DNA of 64,000 nt from Bacteroidetes bacterium B1(2017) (GCA_002256395.1 NKJG01000010.1:16761-80760); one strand, 5' to 3'; positions 15,889 to 25,749 are shown, numbered from the stretch's first letter. The notes: a model not told the origin generated them from the sequence alone. Translations and numbers: made by a program.

Positions 15889-18800
15889 TTCTTTTGTATT
15901 TTAAGTGTCTTTTGTTCTTTTGTTTGCAAGTTGCTTAGCCTTATTAAATAAATGCCCGTTGGTAAGTGACCAATACTAAATTTTTGCTTATTGCCAAGTG
16001 TAGGTATTTCTATAAGTGTTTCGCCTACCAAATTTACTACTTTCAAACTATATAATCCATTTACATCGCCCAATAAGGTTAACTCGTCTTGGGTTGGGTT
16101 GGGCAGCAGGGTTAAATTTATTAGGCCGCGTTTAAGTTGATTCTCAGGACAAGGGAAATACAGGTCTTGCAGTTCGCTTTGTATAATCTCCTCTTTACTT
16201 CTGGCAAAACCCAATGGTATTACTTGCGTGCCTGTATATGCCACAAAATCATATCGGCCACCTTCGGGTAAAAACTTAAAATGAACGGGTTCTACACTAA
16301 ACATATTCTCATCATATAATGCCACAATTGGGTATAAGGTATTGGTATTAATATCTACCAGTGCTATAGAGTCAATAGTACTTGGTGTTTCGTTGCATCC
16401 ACTTATTCCATATTGGCCTTCTACTAAATCTATTTCTGGCGATACCTCGTCTAATAATCCGCCCATTTCAGATTCTACCCAGGCTTTGCAAAAGTATTTG
16501 GCAGGACCAGCTTGGTTCACTTCCATGCTAGCAATGGTTGCCAGTTGATCCAATTCGTGCTGCATTAAACCTCTTTCCAAGGGGTATTTACAGGCTATAT
16601 AAATACCCAAATAGGTTTTCAGGTAGTTTTCAAAATTGCTTTGAGGATTGAGTTCTTGTAGGCTTTGATTGGCTGTTTCATACTCTCCATTTGTTAGCAT
16701 TTCACTAAGGGTAAAATACTTCACCAAAAAGGTATTGGGTATATTTGGCAACCCATAGGCTCTGGCATGCAATTGTTTTAGGTAGAGCTTTTGAAACTCC
16801 AATAGGGCATCGGTACTCGCCGAATCTGTTTCAATTACAGAACCTGTAGAATCAAATACCTCGCAGGGTGGAATAGCTCTTGGTGTAGCATCTATCAAGT
16901 TTAAATTGTTTAGGGCAATGCTTGGCCTTATTTGATTATCAGTGGGTGTACCTATTACATTTATTATTCTAACCTTAGGGTCAAACACAGGCGAGGCTGG
17001 TTTAAATACCCATTTATTAAAAGAAGCTGCTGCCGGAAAAAGCTTATTGGTGCGGTATAGAAGTATGTCTGCCCCTTTGGTTTGAACATTGGTAAACTGA
17101 TTATGGTAAGATCTATCACCAGGAATACCATGGGTTTCGCCCACATTTCTCAATACATGATTTTCTAGCTTAATGCCCCAGCGGCAATTATCCAATGTAT
17201 TGCAACTTAGTTCACTTCCTAAATTCAAGGCATAGCCATAAATTCCAATTCCATTAGAACATAAGTTTAGGGTGACCAAGGTTTGGTTCGAATTTTTTAC
17301 CGCAATACCTCTGCTAAAAGAGTTTACTTTATTGCTAGAGGCAATGGTATTATGGGCTATATGTGGGCCATAACATTGATCTATACTAATAGCGGTGTTT
17401 AATACATTTTCTGCTAAAGAATTGCTTATAGTATTTTCTATAATATCGCATTGAGGGCGAGATAAGTTATAAAAATTCATGAAATTGTACAATTTTGTAT
17501 TTTGCCAATTTAAATAATAATTAATTTGACTATTGGATTGGATTGAATTAAACTTCACCATACTAAAAGCTCCAACATTACTTAAGGCAATGCCTGTTTG
17601 AATATTGCTTATTGCATTATTACTAATAAGCAATTTGCTATAACTTGGTTGGTTTTCTTGGGCAGGTAAGGTGTTTTCAAAAACTTTAATACCAGTAGCT
17701 GTTGGGCCAGAGGCAAAGGCATTATTGGCAATGATTATAGAGGTTCCATTTGTTACAGAGGTATAACTAATATTATTCTCGCAATGAATAATGGCCCGTG
17801 TATGCGAAAAGTTTTGGAAGGTATTTTTATTAAAGGCATTTATTTCATCGCCAATAAGCAGGGTAGATTTTCTATTGTCTTTATAAATAATACTCTCTTG
17901 CCAAATATTATCAAACACACACTTTTGAATGGTAGCATTAACCCCGCCATAATATTTGCTATTGGTTTTGCCATACACTACTATGCCTTGGTTACAATTT
18001 TTAAAACTAGTGTTTGTAATGGCACAGCTACTATACCTAGCTCCAATAATAGGGTAGCTATAAAAACAATCTATCTTATCAAAAATAGCAGCATTATGTA
18101 CATTATAAAAATTAGAATTAAGCACTTCAAAATTAGCATTGGTGGCATCTATACCATTATAGCCTCCTCTAAAAGAACAGTTAAAAAGTTTAAGGATATT
18201 GGCATTTGTTTGAGCTGGTTTATAAGGGTTATTTAAAACAATAGAATGAATGCCATTTACCAAACCTGCATAGGATATTCCTTTTGTTGGATCAAGCAAA
18301 GGTAAATTATGCGAAAAGGTACTGCCCATAATATTAATACCACTTAATGGATAGCTTGTGGGATAGGCATTGCTAATAACAGAGGCAGGCGTATTGGTAA
18401 TTTTTAAATGATATTCATTGGCATCAAAATAACTATACCAACCTATATACAAATTTGAACTTAAATTAGTAGTGCTTATGCCCACCAAGGCATCAAATAT
18501 CTTACTGCCCTTTAATGGATCGGGTTGCGGCGGTGCAATAATGGTAGGTAAATTTTTATCTTTGGCAAACATTTCAAAACTACCATTGCCCAATACCTTT
18601 ACGCCATTCCACATTTGGTTACAATAGCCCTGCAAGGTGGTATTTATTATAACCAGCTTTGCTCCGGGCTGAACCAAAATATCTGTAAACCGTGGCAACT
18701 CAAAGTTAAAATCTCTCAGAATAACGGTGCCCGATTTAACCTCTAACCCCTGTGTAAGCGTAATTAATTCTGTTGATTCTGTCCACGGTAAAGGTGTAAT

Positions 18801-20210
18801 GGCAGTGCCAGCTGTAAGGGTGGTAACAGTAGTGGCTCCAAAGTCAAATGTTACCTTATTGGCATAATAATTTACACTAGGTAACTTTGGATAATAATAC
18901 CCATCCATTTGCTGGGGTAAGGTATGAACCGAATAATTTATCCCATTGGTATTCGTAAAGGTAAAGGGTTGGAAATTCCTTGGATTAGAAATAGCAAACG
19001 ATTGGGTTATACTGCTAGCTGAGCTCGTAAAGGTATATAGGTAATTGCCATCCGAAACATACATTAATCCATCTGATCCCAACTCAATGACTGATCTTCC
19101 AATTTCTGGATTAAGGCCAGATATATAACTTGGGTTAGTGCTACTAATGGGTGTAGCAAGATCTATTTTACCAATAAAATTGCTTGGCTGAGCCATGGCA
19201 ACATCGCCACCAAAAATACTAAATACCAATTTGCCATCGGTGCTAAATTCTAATCCACCAATTTTATGGGTAGTTTGAAGTGCCGTTTGAGAATTATTAT
19301 AATCAAAATACTTATACAGGGTTCCAATGTTTCCGTTTGAACCTATAGGGTAAATAAAGATAAAATTATTGTCGGCTAAGGAAAGGTAATTCCCATTTGG
19401 AGAAACTTCCATTTCACTGGTATAATTATTAAAGTTTGTATTTACTTGGTTAGTTCCAAGCTGAAAGGATGAAATATTGGTTTGTTGCGTGAGGGAGCTA
19501 TTAAGTGTAGATGTTACACCGTTTATAACATACTTATTTAAGGTTCTAAGTGTGATACCTGGATTATTTGCACTAAGAGTATACAGATTATATATACCCA
19601 TTTCACTTGGCTTAGAAATAGCCATGGGAAATTCATTCATCCAAGTAGAGGAAGCAGAAGATTGAATATTAACACCCGCCCAACTAAAGGGTGCTCCATT
19701 ATCCATTAATAAGCTACAATTAGTTGAATTATCCATGCTATTAAAATTAAGCACAATAATTCTTCCACCTACAATTATATGGAACACCCTGCCTTCACAA
19801 TTTTTGAGAAAGGGTACAATGCCAATTTGCTTACCACTATAAACATCCAAGCCAGAATTAAACGGTAGAGCTATTTCCAAATTATTCTTATCAAAAATCT
19901 TTACTCCATCCTTCGAAGAAATTACGTAAAAGAGGATTCTTCCATTTTCATCCGAATAAGAGTTGAACCCAGCCATATTTGTAATTGGAATAGTTGGTCT
20001 TCCATTGGTATTGTTTACCGCACTGGTACTTGGGTTAAACAACACTTGGTTCAAACCGCTAGCATTTGGAAAAAGCCACCTGCTTAATTGCGGACTAGAA
20101 TTAAAGGTGGTAACTTGTTTTGTTTTTCTAACAAAAGTTTGTTGTGCAAATGTGAGTTGCAGGCTCATGAATAAAATGGCCACTTGAGCCATCATTTTGG
20201 GGTACTTCAT
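15885..20210 (-). CDS. Large secreted T9SS type A sorting domain protein, parallel beta-helix-like
   Basis: Start revised to MKYPKMMAQVAILFMSLQLTFAQQ. NAI/N-type right-handed beta-helix-like repeats; C-term LLPNPTQDELTLLGD...GIYLIRLSNLQTKEQKTLKIQKN. Confidence 0.85.
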   Translation of the reverse strand: MKYPKMMAQVAILFMSLQLTFAQQTFVRKTKQVTTFNSSPQLSRWLFPNASGLNQVLFNPSTSAVNNTNGRPTIPITNMAGFNSYSDENGRILFYVISSKDGVKIFDKNNLEIALPFNSGLDVYSGKQIGIVPFLKNCEGRVFHIIVGGRIIVLNFNSMDNSTNCSLLMDNGAPFSWAGVNIQSSASSTWMNEFPMAISKPSEMGIYNLYTLSANNPGITLRTLNKYVINGVTSTLNSSLTQQTNISSFQLGTNQVNTNFNNYTSEMEVSPNGNYLSLADNNFIFIYPIGSNGNIGTLYKYFDYNNSQTALQTTHKIGGLEFSTDGKLVFSIFGGDVAMAQPSNFIGKIDLATPISSTNPSYISGLNPEIGRSVIELGSDGLMYVSDGNYLYTFTSSASSITQSFAISNPRNFQPFTFTNTNGINYSVHTLPQQMDGYYYPKLPSVNYYANKVTFDFGATTVTTLTAGTAITPLPWTESTELITLTQGLEVKSGTVILRDFNFELPRFTDILVQPGAKLVIINTTLQGYCNQMWNGVKVLGNGSFEMFAKDKNLPTIIAPPQPDPLKGSKIFDALVGISTTNLSSNLYIGWYSYFDANEYHLKITNTPASVISNAYPTSYPLSGINIMGSTFSHNLPLLDPTKGISYAGLVNGIHSIVLNNPYKPAQTNANILKLFNCSFRGGYNGIDATNANFEVLNSNFYNVHNAAIFDKIDCFYSYPIIGARYSSCAITNTSFKNCNQGIVVYGKTNSKYYGGVNATIQKCVFDNIWQESIIYKDNRKSTLLIGDEINAFNKNTFQNFSHTRAIIHCENNISYTSVTNGTSIIIANNAFASGPTATGIKVFENTLPAQENQPSYSKLLISNNAISNIQTGIALSNVGAFSMVKFNSIQSNSQINYYLNWQNTKLYNFMNFYNLSRPQCDIIENTISNSLAENVLNTAISIDQCYGPHIAHNTIASSNKVNSFSRGIAVKNSNQTLVTLNLCSNGIGIYGYALNLGSELSCNTLDNCRWGIKLENHVLRNVGETHGIPGDRSYHNQFTNVQTKGADILLYRTNKLFPAAASFNKWVFKPASPVFDPKVRIINVIGTPTDNQIRPSIALNNLNLIDATPRAIPPCEVFDSTGSVIETDSASTDALLEFQKLYLKQLHARAYGLPNIPNTFLVKYFTLSEMLTNGEYETANQSLQELNPQSNFENYLKTYLGIYIACKYPLERGLMQHELDQLATIASMEVNQAGPAKYFCKAWVESEMGGLLDEVSPEIDLVEGQYGISGCNETPSTIDSIALVDINTNTLYPIVALYDENMFSVEPVHFKFLPEGGRYDFVAYTGTQVIPLGFARSKEEIIQSELQDLYFPCPENQLKRGLINLTLLPNPTQDELTLLGDVNGLYSLKVVNLVGETLIEIPTLGNKQKFSIGHLPTGIYLIRLSNLQTKEQKTLKIQKN

Positions 20211-20356
20211 ATATCTATTATTTAAGGTATTTAGGCTATCCGTTTTGGGGAATTCAATAGTATAAAAAGCATAAACAACTGTCAATCACATAATTGATTC
20301 TTATACCTAGAATTATATCTATACCAGAAATTGAATTACCATTCCATTGGTGATTA

Positions 20357-20503
20357 CCCATAAACCCTTCGATAAACTCCGTGACCTTGAAATAAGCGTA
20401 CCTCGCACGCCCATGCTTTAGCGCAGGCAGTAGACTAGCGACAAGTGACCTTCCCCTCAACCCGCGACCAGCGACCTTCTTCCCTACTAGCGACCTTCTT
20501 CAT
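20357..20503. repeat. Composite of decayed intergenic repeats
   Basis: cccttcgataaactccgtgacc (half of the CTTCGA element), cccatgctttagcgcaggcag, gcgaccagcgacc...ctagcgacc. Confidence 0.5.
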
Positions 20504-20550
20504 TGAAAACACCCAAACTTTTCGCATATTTGCCTCCATAACTAAATAGA

Positions 20551-21891
20551 TTGCCTACACTCAGCTCCAAATTCGAACTCAATAAGTTCAATAGCCTTCA
20601 GATATATCAGTTCCTTCGCTTTGGGACCTTCTTTCTGATATCTATTATTTTGGCTAAGGTTACTTATGCTAGGTTTACCTCTGGCTTTGGTACTTTAATA
20701 CTGAGTAAGTATGAGATGCTAATGTTGCTTAGCTCCTCCCTTACCTTCTTCTGGGTTTCGAGTATTACCAATACCCTAATACCTTTCTACCATAGCTCGG
20801 ATGAGGAAAAGCAAAAACGCATTTTGTTTAATGCCTTTGCTATCCTTACTATATTTAGTTTGGTGGCGGCTATTGTTACTACCATTGTAGGTCATGTTAA
20901 ATACCCCAAGGATGCCGATCTGTTTCAGATGTTTGCCCTGGTGGTGTTCTTAAACACGCCCTCCTATATTGCCGATTATATTTTTTACCTCAAGGGCAAA
21001 TACAAATCCTTGCTTATTTGGGGTGTGGTAACCTTTAGTGCGCATATACTTTTATTGTGCTTGCCTATTTACATGCGCCAAACGCTAAACTTGGCCATTA
21101 ATCTTTTGGTTATTTTAAGCTTGGTTAAGTTTAATTATACCATTATTCTGTTGATGAAATATTCTATTATTTCGTTTCATACTAGGCTTATCCAAGAGTT
21201 TATGAAAAAGGTATTGCCTTTTCTATTCTCTATTTTATTGGCGGGCAGTATGGATTATATTAATAGCTATATTGTAGAGTATTATTTCTCGCCTTTAGAT
21301 TTTGCGGTGTTTAGATATGGAGCCAAAGAGCTGCCTATCTTTTTAATTTTGGCCAACTCTTTAAGCAATATCTACAGTGGCGAAATTGCCAATTTTAATA
21401 AGAATAATAACCTGCAAGAAGGCTTGGCTAAGCTTAAGGCAAGCTCTACCAAACTCATGCGATGGTTGTTTCCTTCTACCATTTTGCTCATGCTGGTGAG
21501 TAAGCATTTCTTTGAGCTGGCGTATAACCAAGACTTGGTTCAGGGCTACAAAATATTTAATATTTACCTGTTGCTAATTGTTAGCCGCATGCTCTTTCCA
21601 CAAACGGTGGTTATGGGTTTAATGAAGAATAGAATCTTTTATTTGGTAAGCTCTAATTACCTTATTTTAAACTGTATTCTCTCGTTTTGGTTTATTGGCA
21701 TTTGGGGTATAGAAGGGATTGCCTATGCTACCGTTATTTCCTTTACCGTAGAAAAGCTACTCTTAGTAATCTATTGCAAAATGGAAGGCGTAGATGTTAG
21801 AAAATACACCTCTGTAGGCGAGTATTTACTTTATGCAAGTTTAACTGTGGCCGCTTTCTTCCTGAACCTACATGGTATCATTGGCTTATAA
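20551..21891 (+). CDS. Polysaccharide biosynthesis/flippase-like membrane protein
   Basis: Multi-TM protein with MATE/Wzx-like layout; TTG start. Confidence 0.65.
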   Translation: MPTLSSKFELNKFNSLQIYQFLRFGTFFLISIILAKVTYARFTSGFGTLILSKYEMLMLLSSSLTFFWVSSITNTLIPFYHSSDEEKQKRILFNAFAILTIFSLVAAIVTTIVGHVKYPKDADLFQMFALVVFLNTPSYIADYIFYLKGKYKSLLIWGVVTFSAHILLLCLPIYMRQTLNLAINLLVILSLVKFNYTIILLMKYSIISFHTRLIQEFMKKVLPFLFSILLAGSMDYINSYIVEYYFSPLDFAVFRYGAKELPIFLILANSLSNIYSGEIANFNKNNNLQEGLAKLKASSTKLMRWLFPSTILLMLVSKHFFELAYNQDLVQGYKIFNIYLLLIVSRMLFPQTVVMGLMKNRIFYLVSSNYLILNCILSFWFIGIWGIEGIAYATVISFTVEKLLLVIYCKMEGVDVRKYTSVGEYLLYASLTVAAFFLNLHGIIGL

Positions 21892-21920
21892 AAGGTTTGG
21901 GGTAAAATCATATTTAAAAC

Positions 21921-21963
21921 TGACCTAGGTCATGTTGCTGCTTTGTGTGGCTGGATAAGTTTG
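21921..21963 (+). promoter_or_regulatory. Candidate hmgA promoter with upstream palindromic operator
   Basis: TGACCTAGGTCA (21921-21932), TTG (21935-21937), 18-bp spacer, TAAGTTTG (21956-21963; Bacteroidota -7 consensus TANNTTTG). Confidence 0.55.
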
Positions 21964-21984
21964 TAGAAATCTAATTCTCACCTT

Positions 21985-23160
21985 ATGTCAGTTTATCAAC
22001 AAGCCGGAAAAATACCTAGCAAACGCCATGTAGTATTTCGTCAACCCAATGGTAATTTATACCACGAAGAGCTTTTTGGAACAGAAGGTTTTGCTGGCAC
22101 TTCGTCGCTAGTGTACCACTTGTATCCACCCACTATGGTTAAAGAACATGGTCAGCCTTACTCGGTTCGACCCGAAGTAGCTATAGAAGATAACTTGCAA
22201 GCCAGAAGTTATATGGGCTACCAAGTTGAACCGAATGAAGACTATATTGAAAGTCGTAAAACGCTTTTTATAAATGCCGATATGACAATTGGTATGGCTG
22301 CTCCTAGCAAAAGCCTAACAGAGTATTTCTTTAAAAATGCCGATGCCGATGAAATGATATTTATTCATAAAGGTTCGGGTACTTTAAAAACAATGTATGG
22401 CCATATACCTTTTGAGTATGGCGATTATATTATTATACCTAGGGGTACAGTTTACCAATTGCATTTTACTACCACCGATAATAAATTATTGATAGTAGAA
22501 TCGTTTGGTCCAATTGAAACGCCTACTCGTTATAGAAACAATTATGGTCAGTACCTAGAACACTCTCCATTTTGCGAACGCGATTTTAAATTGCCTAAAG
22601 GATTAGAAACAATTGACCAACAAGGTGAGTTCTTAATTAAGATTAAGAAGCGTGGGTTAATCTATCCATATGTTTACGAAAACCATCCGTTTGATGTGGT
22701 AGGTTGGGATGGCTATTGCTACCCGTATGCTTTCTCTATCTTTAATTTCGAACCTATCACAGGTCGCATACATATGCCGCCTCCAATACACCAAACCTTC
22801 CAAGGCAAGAACTTTGTTATTTGCTCGTTTGTGCCAAGGTTATATGATTACCATCCAGATGCTATTCCAGCTCCATACCACCATAGTAATATAGATAGCG
22901 ATGAGTTATTGTATTACGTAGATGGCGATTTTATGAGCCGTAATAATATCCAAAAAGGACAAATTACCTTACATCCAGGAGGTATCCCACACGGACCACA
23001 CCCGGGTGCTATAGAACGCAGTATTGGCAAAGCTGCCACCAACGAATTGGCGGTTATGATTGACCCTTTTAACCCTGTAAAAATTACCGAGGAAGCAATG
23101 AAGTACGAGCTGCAAGACTACTATCAAAGCTGGGTAACAAAGAAGCCGGTAGACGCTTAG
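21985..23160 (+). CDS. hmgA: Homogentisate 1,2-dioxygenase
   Basis: Full-length homogentisate dioxygenase-like sequence (IHMPPPIHQTFQGKNFVICSFVPRLYDYHPDAIPAPYHHSNIDSDELLYYVDG). Confidence 0.92.
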   Translation: MSVYQQAGKIPSKRHVVFRQPNGNLYHEELFGTEGFAGTSSLVYHLYPPTMVKEHGQPYSVRPEVAIEDNLQARSYMGYQVEPNEDYIESRKTLFINADMTIGMAAPSKSLTEYFFKNADADEMIFIHKGSGTLKTMYGHIPFEYGDYIIIPRGTVYQLHFTTTDNKLLIVESFGPIETPTRYRNNYGQYLEHSPFCERDFKLPKGLETIDQQGEFLIKIKKRGLIYPYVYENHPFDVVGWDGYCYPYAFSIFNFEPITGRIHMPPPIHQTFQGKNFVICSFVPRLYDYHPDAIPAPYHHSNIDSDELLYYVDGDFMSRNNIQKGQITLHPGGIPHGPHPGAIERSIGKAATNELAVMIDPFNPVKITEEAMKYELQDYYQSWVTKKPVDA

Positions 23161-23162
23161 GG

Positions 23163-23234
23163 AAGGCATGGCGTTGCTTGGCATTGCATGGACGGTCTGC
23201 CAAGGCAGACCTAAGGCATGGTAAGACGCTGCGC
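23163..23234 (+). repeat. GCATGG-modular intergenic element, copy C
   Basis: ggcatggcgttgcttggcattgcatgg-acGGTCTGCCaaGGCAGACCtaa-ggcatggtaagacg; begins 2-3 bp after the hmgA stop. Confidence 0.75.
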
Positions 23235-23287
23235 GCGGGGAGGTATACCCACCTACCGTCCCTTATGTCCCTTACAAAAAACGGTAA

Positions 23288-23307
23288 GGACAGGTCGCGA
23301 CCTGTCC
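23288..23307. repeat. Perfect 20-bp palindrome GGACAGGTCGCGACCTGTCC
   Basis: Read directly; between hmgA and hppD. Confidence 0.9.
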
Positions 23308-23342
23308 CTACACATGTGACGAAAACCTAAAAACGAAAAAAA

Positions 23343-24497
23343 ATGTATAACGACTTAACCGAAGTAAAGAACTTTACTTACACTGGTGCCAAAATTTTTG
23401 ATCAGGCACAGGATTTCCTTCCTATTAATGGAACGGATTATGTTGAATTGTATGTGGGAAACGCCAAGCAAGCGGCGCATTTCTACAAAACTGCCTTGGG
23501 TTTCCAAGACCTAGCCTATGCTGGTTTAGAAACGGGTCTTAGAGATAGAACATCGTATGTTTTACAACAAGGTAAAATAAGGTTGGTTCTTACCACTCCG
23601 TTTGATCCAGAAAGTGAAATTGCCCAACACCTACGCATGCATGGCGACGGGGTGAAAGTGATTGCTCTATGGGTGAATGATGCCTATGATGCCTATGAAC
23701 AAACTATTTCACGCGGTGCTAAATCGTATATGGAACCTAAAACGGTTACCGATGCCGATGGTGAAGTGCGCATGAGTGGTATTCATACCTATGGCGAAAC
23801 GGTTCATATTTTTGTGGAGCGTAAAAACTACAAAGGTTTATTCTTACCTGGTTACGAAAAACTAGAAACAGGTTATAACCCTGGCTCAACAGGTTTAAAA
23901 TATGTAGATCATATGGTGGGCAATGTAGAATTGGGAGCCATGAACAAATGGTCGGATTTTTATGCCAACGTAATGGGATTTGCAAACCTAGTAACCTTTG
24001 ACGATAAAGATATTTCTACCGAATATACCGCTCTTATGAGTAAGGTTATGACCAATGGAAATGGCTATATCAAATTCCCTATTAACGAGCCTGCTATTGG
24101 CAAAAAGAAATCGCAAGTAGAAGAGTATTTAGATTTCTATAGAGGTGCGGGCTGCCAGCACATTGCTGTGGCTACAGATGATATAGTATTTACCATTAGC
24201 GAAATGCGCAAACGTGGCGTAGAATTTTTATACGTACCCGGCACTTACTACGATACTGTTTTAGACCGTGTAGGTATTATAGAAGAAGACCTTAATGAGT
24301 TAAAGAAATGGGGTATTATGGTAGATCACGATGAGGAAGGATATTTATTACAAATATTCACCAAACCGGTAGAAGACCGCCCAACCTTATTCTTTGAAAT
24401 TATCCAACGCAAAGGCGCCAAATCATTTGGCAAAGGAAACTTCCAAGCCCTCTTCGAATCCATAGAAGCAGAACAAGCCCGCCGCGGAACGCTTTAA
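23343..24497 (+). CDS. hppD: 4-hydroxyphenylpyruvate dioxygenase
   Basis: FYKTALGFQDLAYAG...DHMVGNV...YLLQIFTKPVEDRPTLFFEIIQRKGAKSFGKGNFQALFESIE. Confidence 0.95.
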   Translation: MYNDLTEVKNFTYTGAKIFDQAQDFLPINGTDYVELYVGNAKQAAHFYKTALGFQDLAYAGLETGLRDRTSYVLQQGKIRLVLTTPFDPESEIAQHLRMHGDGVKVIALWVNDAYDAYEQTISRGAKSYMEPKTVTDADGEVRMSGIHTYGETVHIFVERKNYKGLFLPGYEKLETGYNPGSTGLKYVDHMVGNVELGAMNKWSDFYANVMGFANLVTFDDKDISTEYTALMSKVMTNGNGYIKFPINEPAIGKKKSQVEEYLDFYRGAGCQHIAVATDDIVFTISEMRKRGVEFLYVPGTYYDTVLDRVGIIEEDLNELKKWGIMVDHDEEGYLLQIFTKPVEDRPTLFFEIIQRKGAKSFGKGNFQALFESIEAEQARRGTL

Positions 24498-24498
24498 G

Positions 24499-24598
24499 AA
24501 GCATGGTGTTGTAAGCCGTCGCTATCGCTTTGGCATACAACGCATGGCATAGCATGGACGTACCGCCATGGCGGAACTAAGGCATGGTAAGAGCTTCG
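24499..24598 (+). repeat. GCATGG-modular intergenic element, copy D
   Basis: gcatgg-tgTTGTAagccgtcgctatcgctttggcaTACAAc-gcatggcatagcatgg-acgtaccgccatggcggaactaa-ggcatggtaagagcttcgc. Confidence 0.75.
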
Positions 24599-24650
24599 CA
24601 TTTGGTATGGATAGGTCGCGGCCTGTGCCGTGATGAAAGAATACATAAAC

Positions 24651-24689
24651 AAAAAAAGGCCCTCACGCGCAGCGTAATGGCCTTTTTTT
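24651..24689. terminator. Bidirectional intrinsic terminator between convergent hppD and lipoprotein genes
   Basis: AAAAAAAGGCC...GGCCTTTTTTT. Confidence 0.85.
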
Positions 24690-24696
24690 GTTTTGT

Positions 24697-24828
24697 AGCG
24701 CGAAGCGTCTTACCATGCCCTAGGCCCGCGCCCGCGGACCGCCCATGCATTTTATGCCAAAGCGATAGCGAGGCATAAAATACCATGCGTAATTTGCCAA
24801 GCGATAGCGAAGGCAAATTACACCATGC
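24697..24828 (-). repeat. GCATGG-modular intergenic element, copy E (inverted)
   Basis: gcgcgaagcgtcttaccatgcccta...ATTTTATGCC/GGCATAAAAT and GTAATTTGCC/GGCAAATTAC hairpins...ccatgcc; ends at the lipoprotein stop codon. Confidence 0.8.
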
Positions 24829-24829
24829 C

Positions 24830-25447
24830 TTATTTAGGCAATGCTTTCTTTGTTTGAATAATCACCCTCTCCTGCTCACTCAGTAATTCGAGCAAAGGCT
24901 TAGTGGATGGCAATTTATTAGATTGGTATTTTTGGATACTAGGCAGAGTTAAGCTTATTTTTAGGAGCACGCGTAAGTCTTCCAGCTTTTGCGAATTTGT
25001 TTGGAGTTGGCTTAAGAGTGTTACGTTTCTTAAACATTTAATAGAGTCTTGCAACTCACTTTTTTTGAGTAAGGCAATCACTTGCTCTCTAATTAAACTA
25101 TCGCTAATAGAGTTAGCCATACTACCTGCATCCTCATAATATTGTTGCGACTTTGAATGATAGTCATTAAACTCAGATTCTAATTTAGAGGAAGCTACTT
25201 GTTGATTGGCAAAGTTGGTATTAAGGCTCTCTAAGGATTTATTTTTTGAAGACAATTCAGTATAAATTTCCTCCACCAAATTAGTGTAACCTTTGCCGCT
25301 TCTAAAACTACCATAATCTTCCTCAGCCACCTTCACTAAAGCCTCCGGCTCCAAGGTATCAGATGAGTTACGCAGTGTATCGTTGCTTCCCCCTTTACCA
25401 CATGATACAAAAAATAAAATACAGAGTATATAAAGAATGTTTTTCAT
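24830..25447 (-). CDS. Hypothetical lipoprotein
   Basis: Start revised to MKNILYILCILFFVSCGKGG (lipobox). Confidence 0.7.
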   Translation of the reverse strand: MKNILYILCILFFVSCGKGGSNDTLRNSSDTLEPEALVKVAEEDYGSFRSGKGYTNLVEEIYTELSSKNKSLESLNTNFANQQVASSKLESEFNDYHSKSQQYYEDAGSMANSISDSLIREQVIALLKKSELQDSIKCLRNVTLLSQLQTNSQKLEDLRVLLKISLTLPSIQKYQSNKLPSTKPLLELLSEQERVIIQTKKALPK

Positions 25448-25480
25448 ACAAGCAGCAAGATAGCAAAAAAAGCAGGAAGA

Positions 25481-25545
25481 AGCATGGCGTTGCATGGCAT
25501 AGCATGGGCGGGCGCTGCGCTTCCTTAGGCATGGTAAAAGCTGCG
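25481..25545 (+). repeat. GCATGG-modular intergenic element, copy F
   Basis: agcatggcgttgcatggcatagcatgggcgggcgctgcgcttccttaggcatggtaaaagctgcgc. Confidence 0.75.
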
Positions 25546-25564
25546 CTAAAGAAAGAAAATCTCC

Positions 25565-25604
25565 AAAAAAAAGACCACCACGCTCCGCGTAGTGGTCTTT
25601 TTTT
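25565..25604. terminator. Intrinsic terminator downstream of fbp
   Basis: AAAAAAAAGACCACcACGC-tcc-GCGTaGTGGTCTTTTTTT. Confidence 0.85.
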
Positions 25605-25612
25605 ATTCTGCA

Positions 25613-25745
25613 GCGCAAAGCGTCTTACCATGCCCTAGGCCCGCGCCCGCGGACCGCCCATGCATTTTATGCCAAAGCGATAGCGAGGCATAAAATTCCA
25701 TGCGTAATTTGCCAAGCGATAGCGAAGGCAAATTACACCATGCCT
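25613..25745 (-). repeat. GCATGG-modular intergenic element, copy G (inverted)
   Basis: Nearly identical to copy E; abuts the fbp stop codon. Confidence 0.8.
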
Positions 25746-25749
25746 TCTT

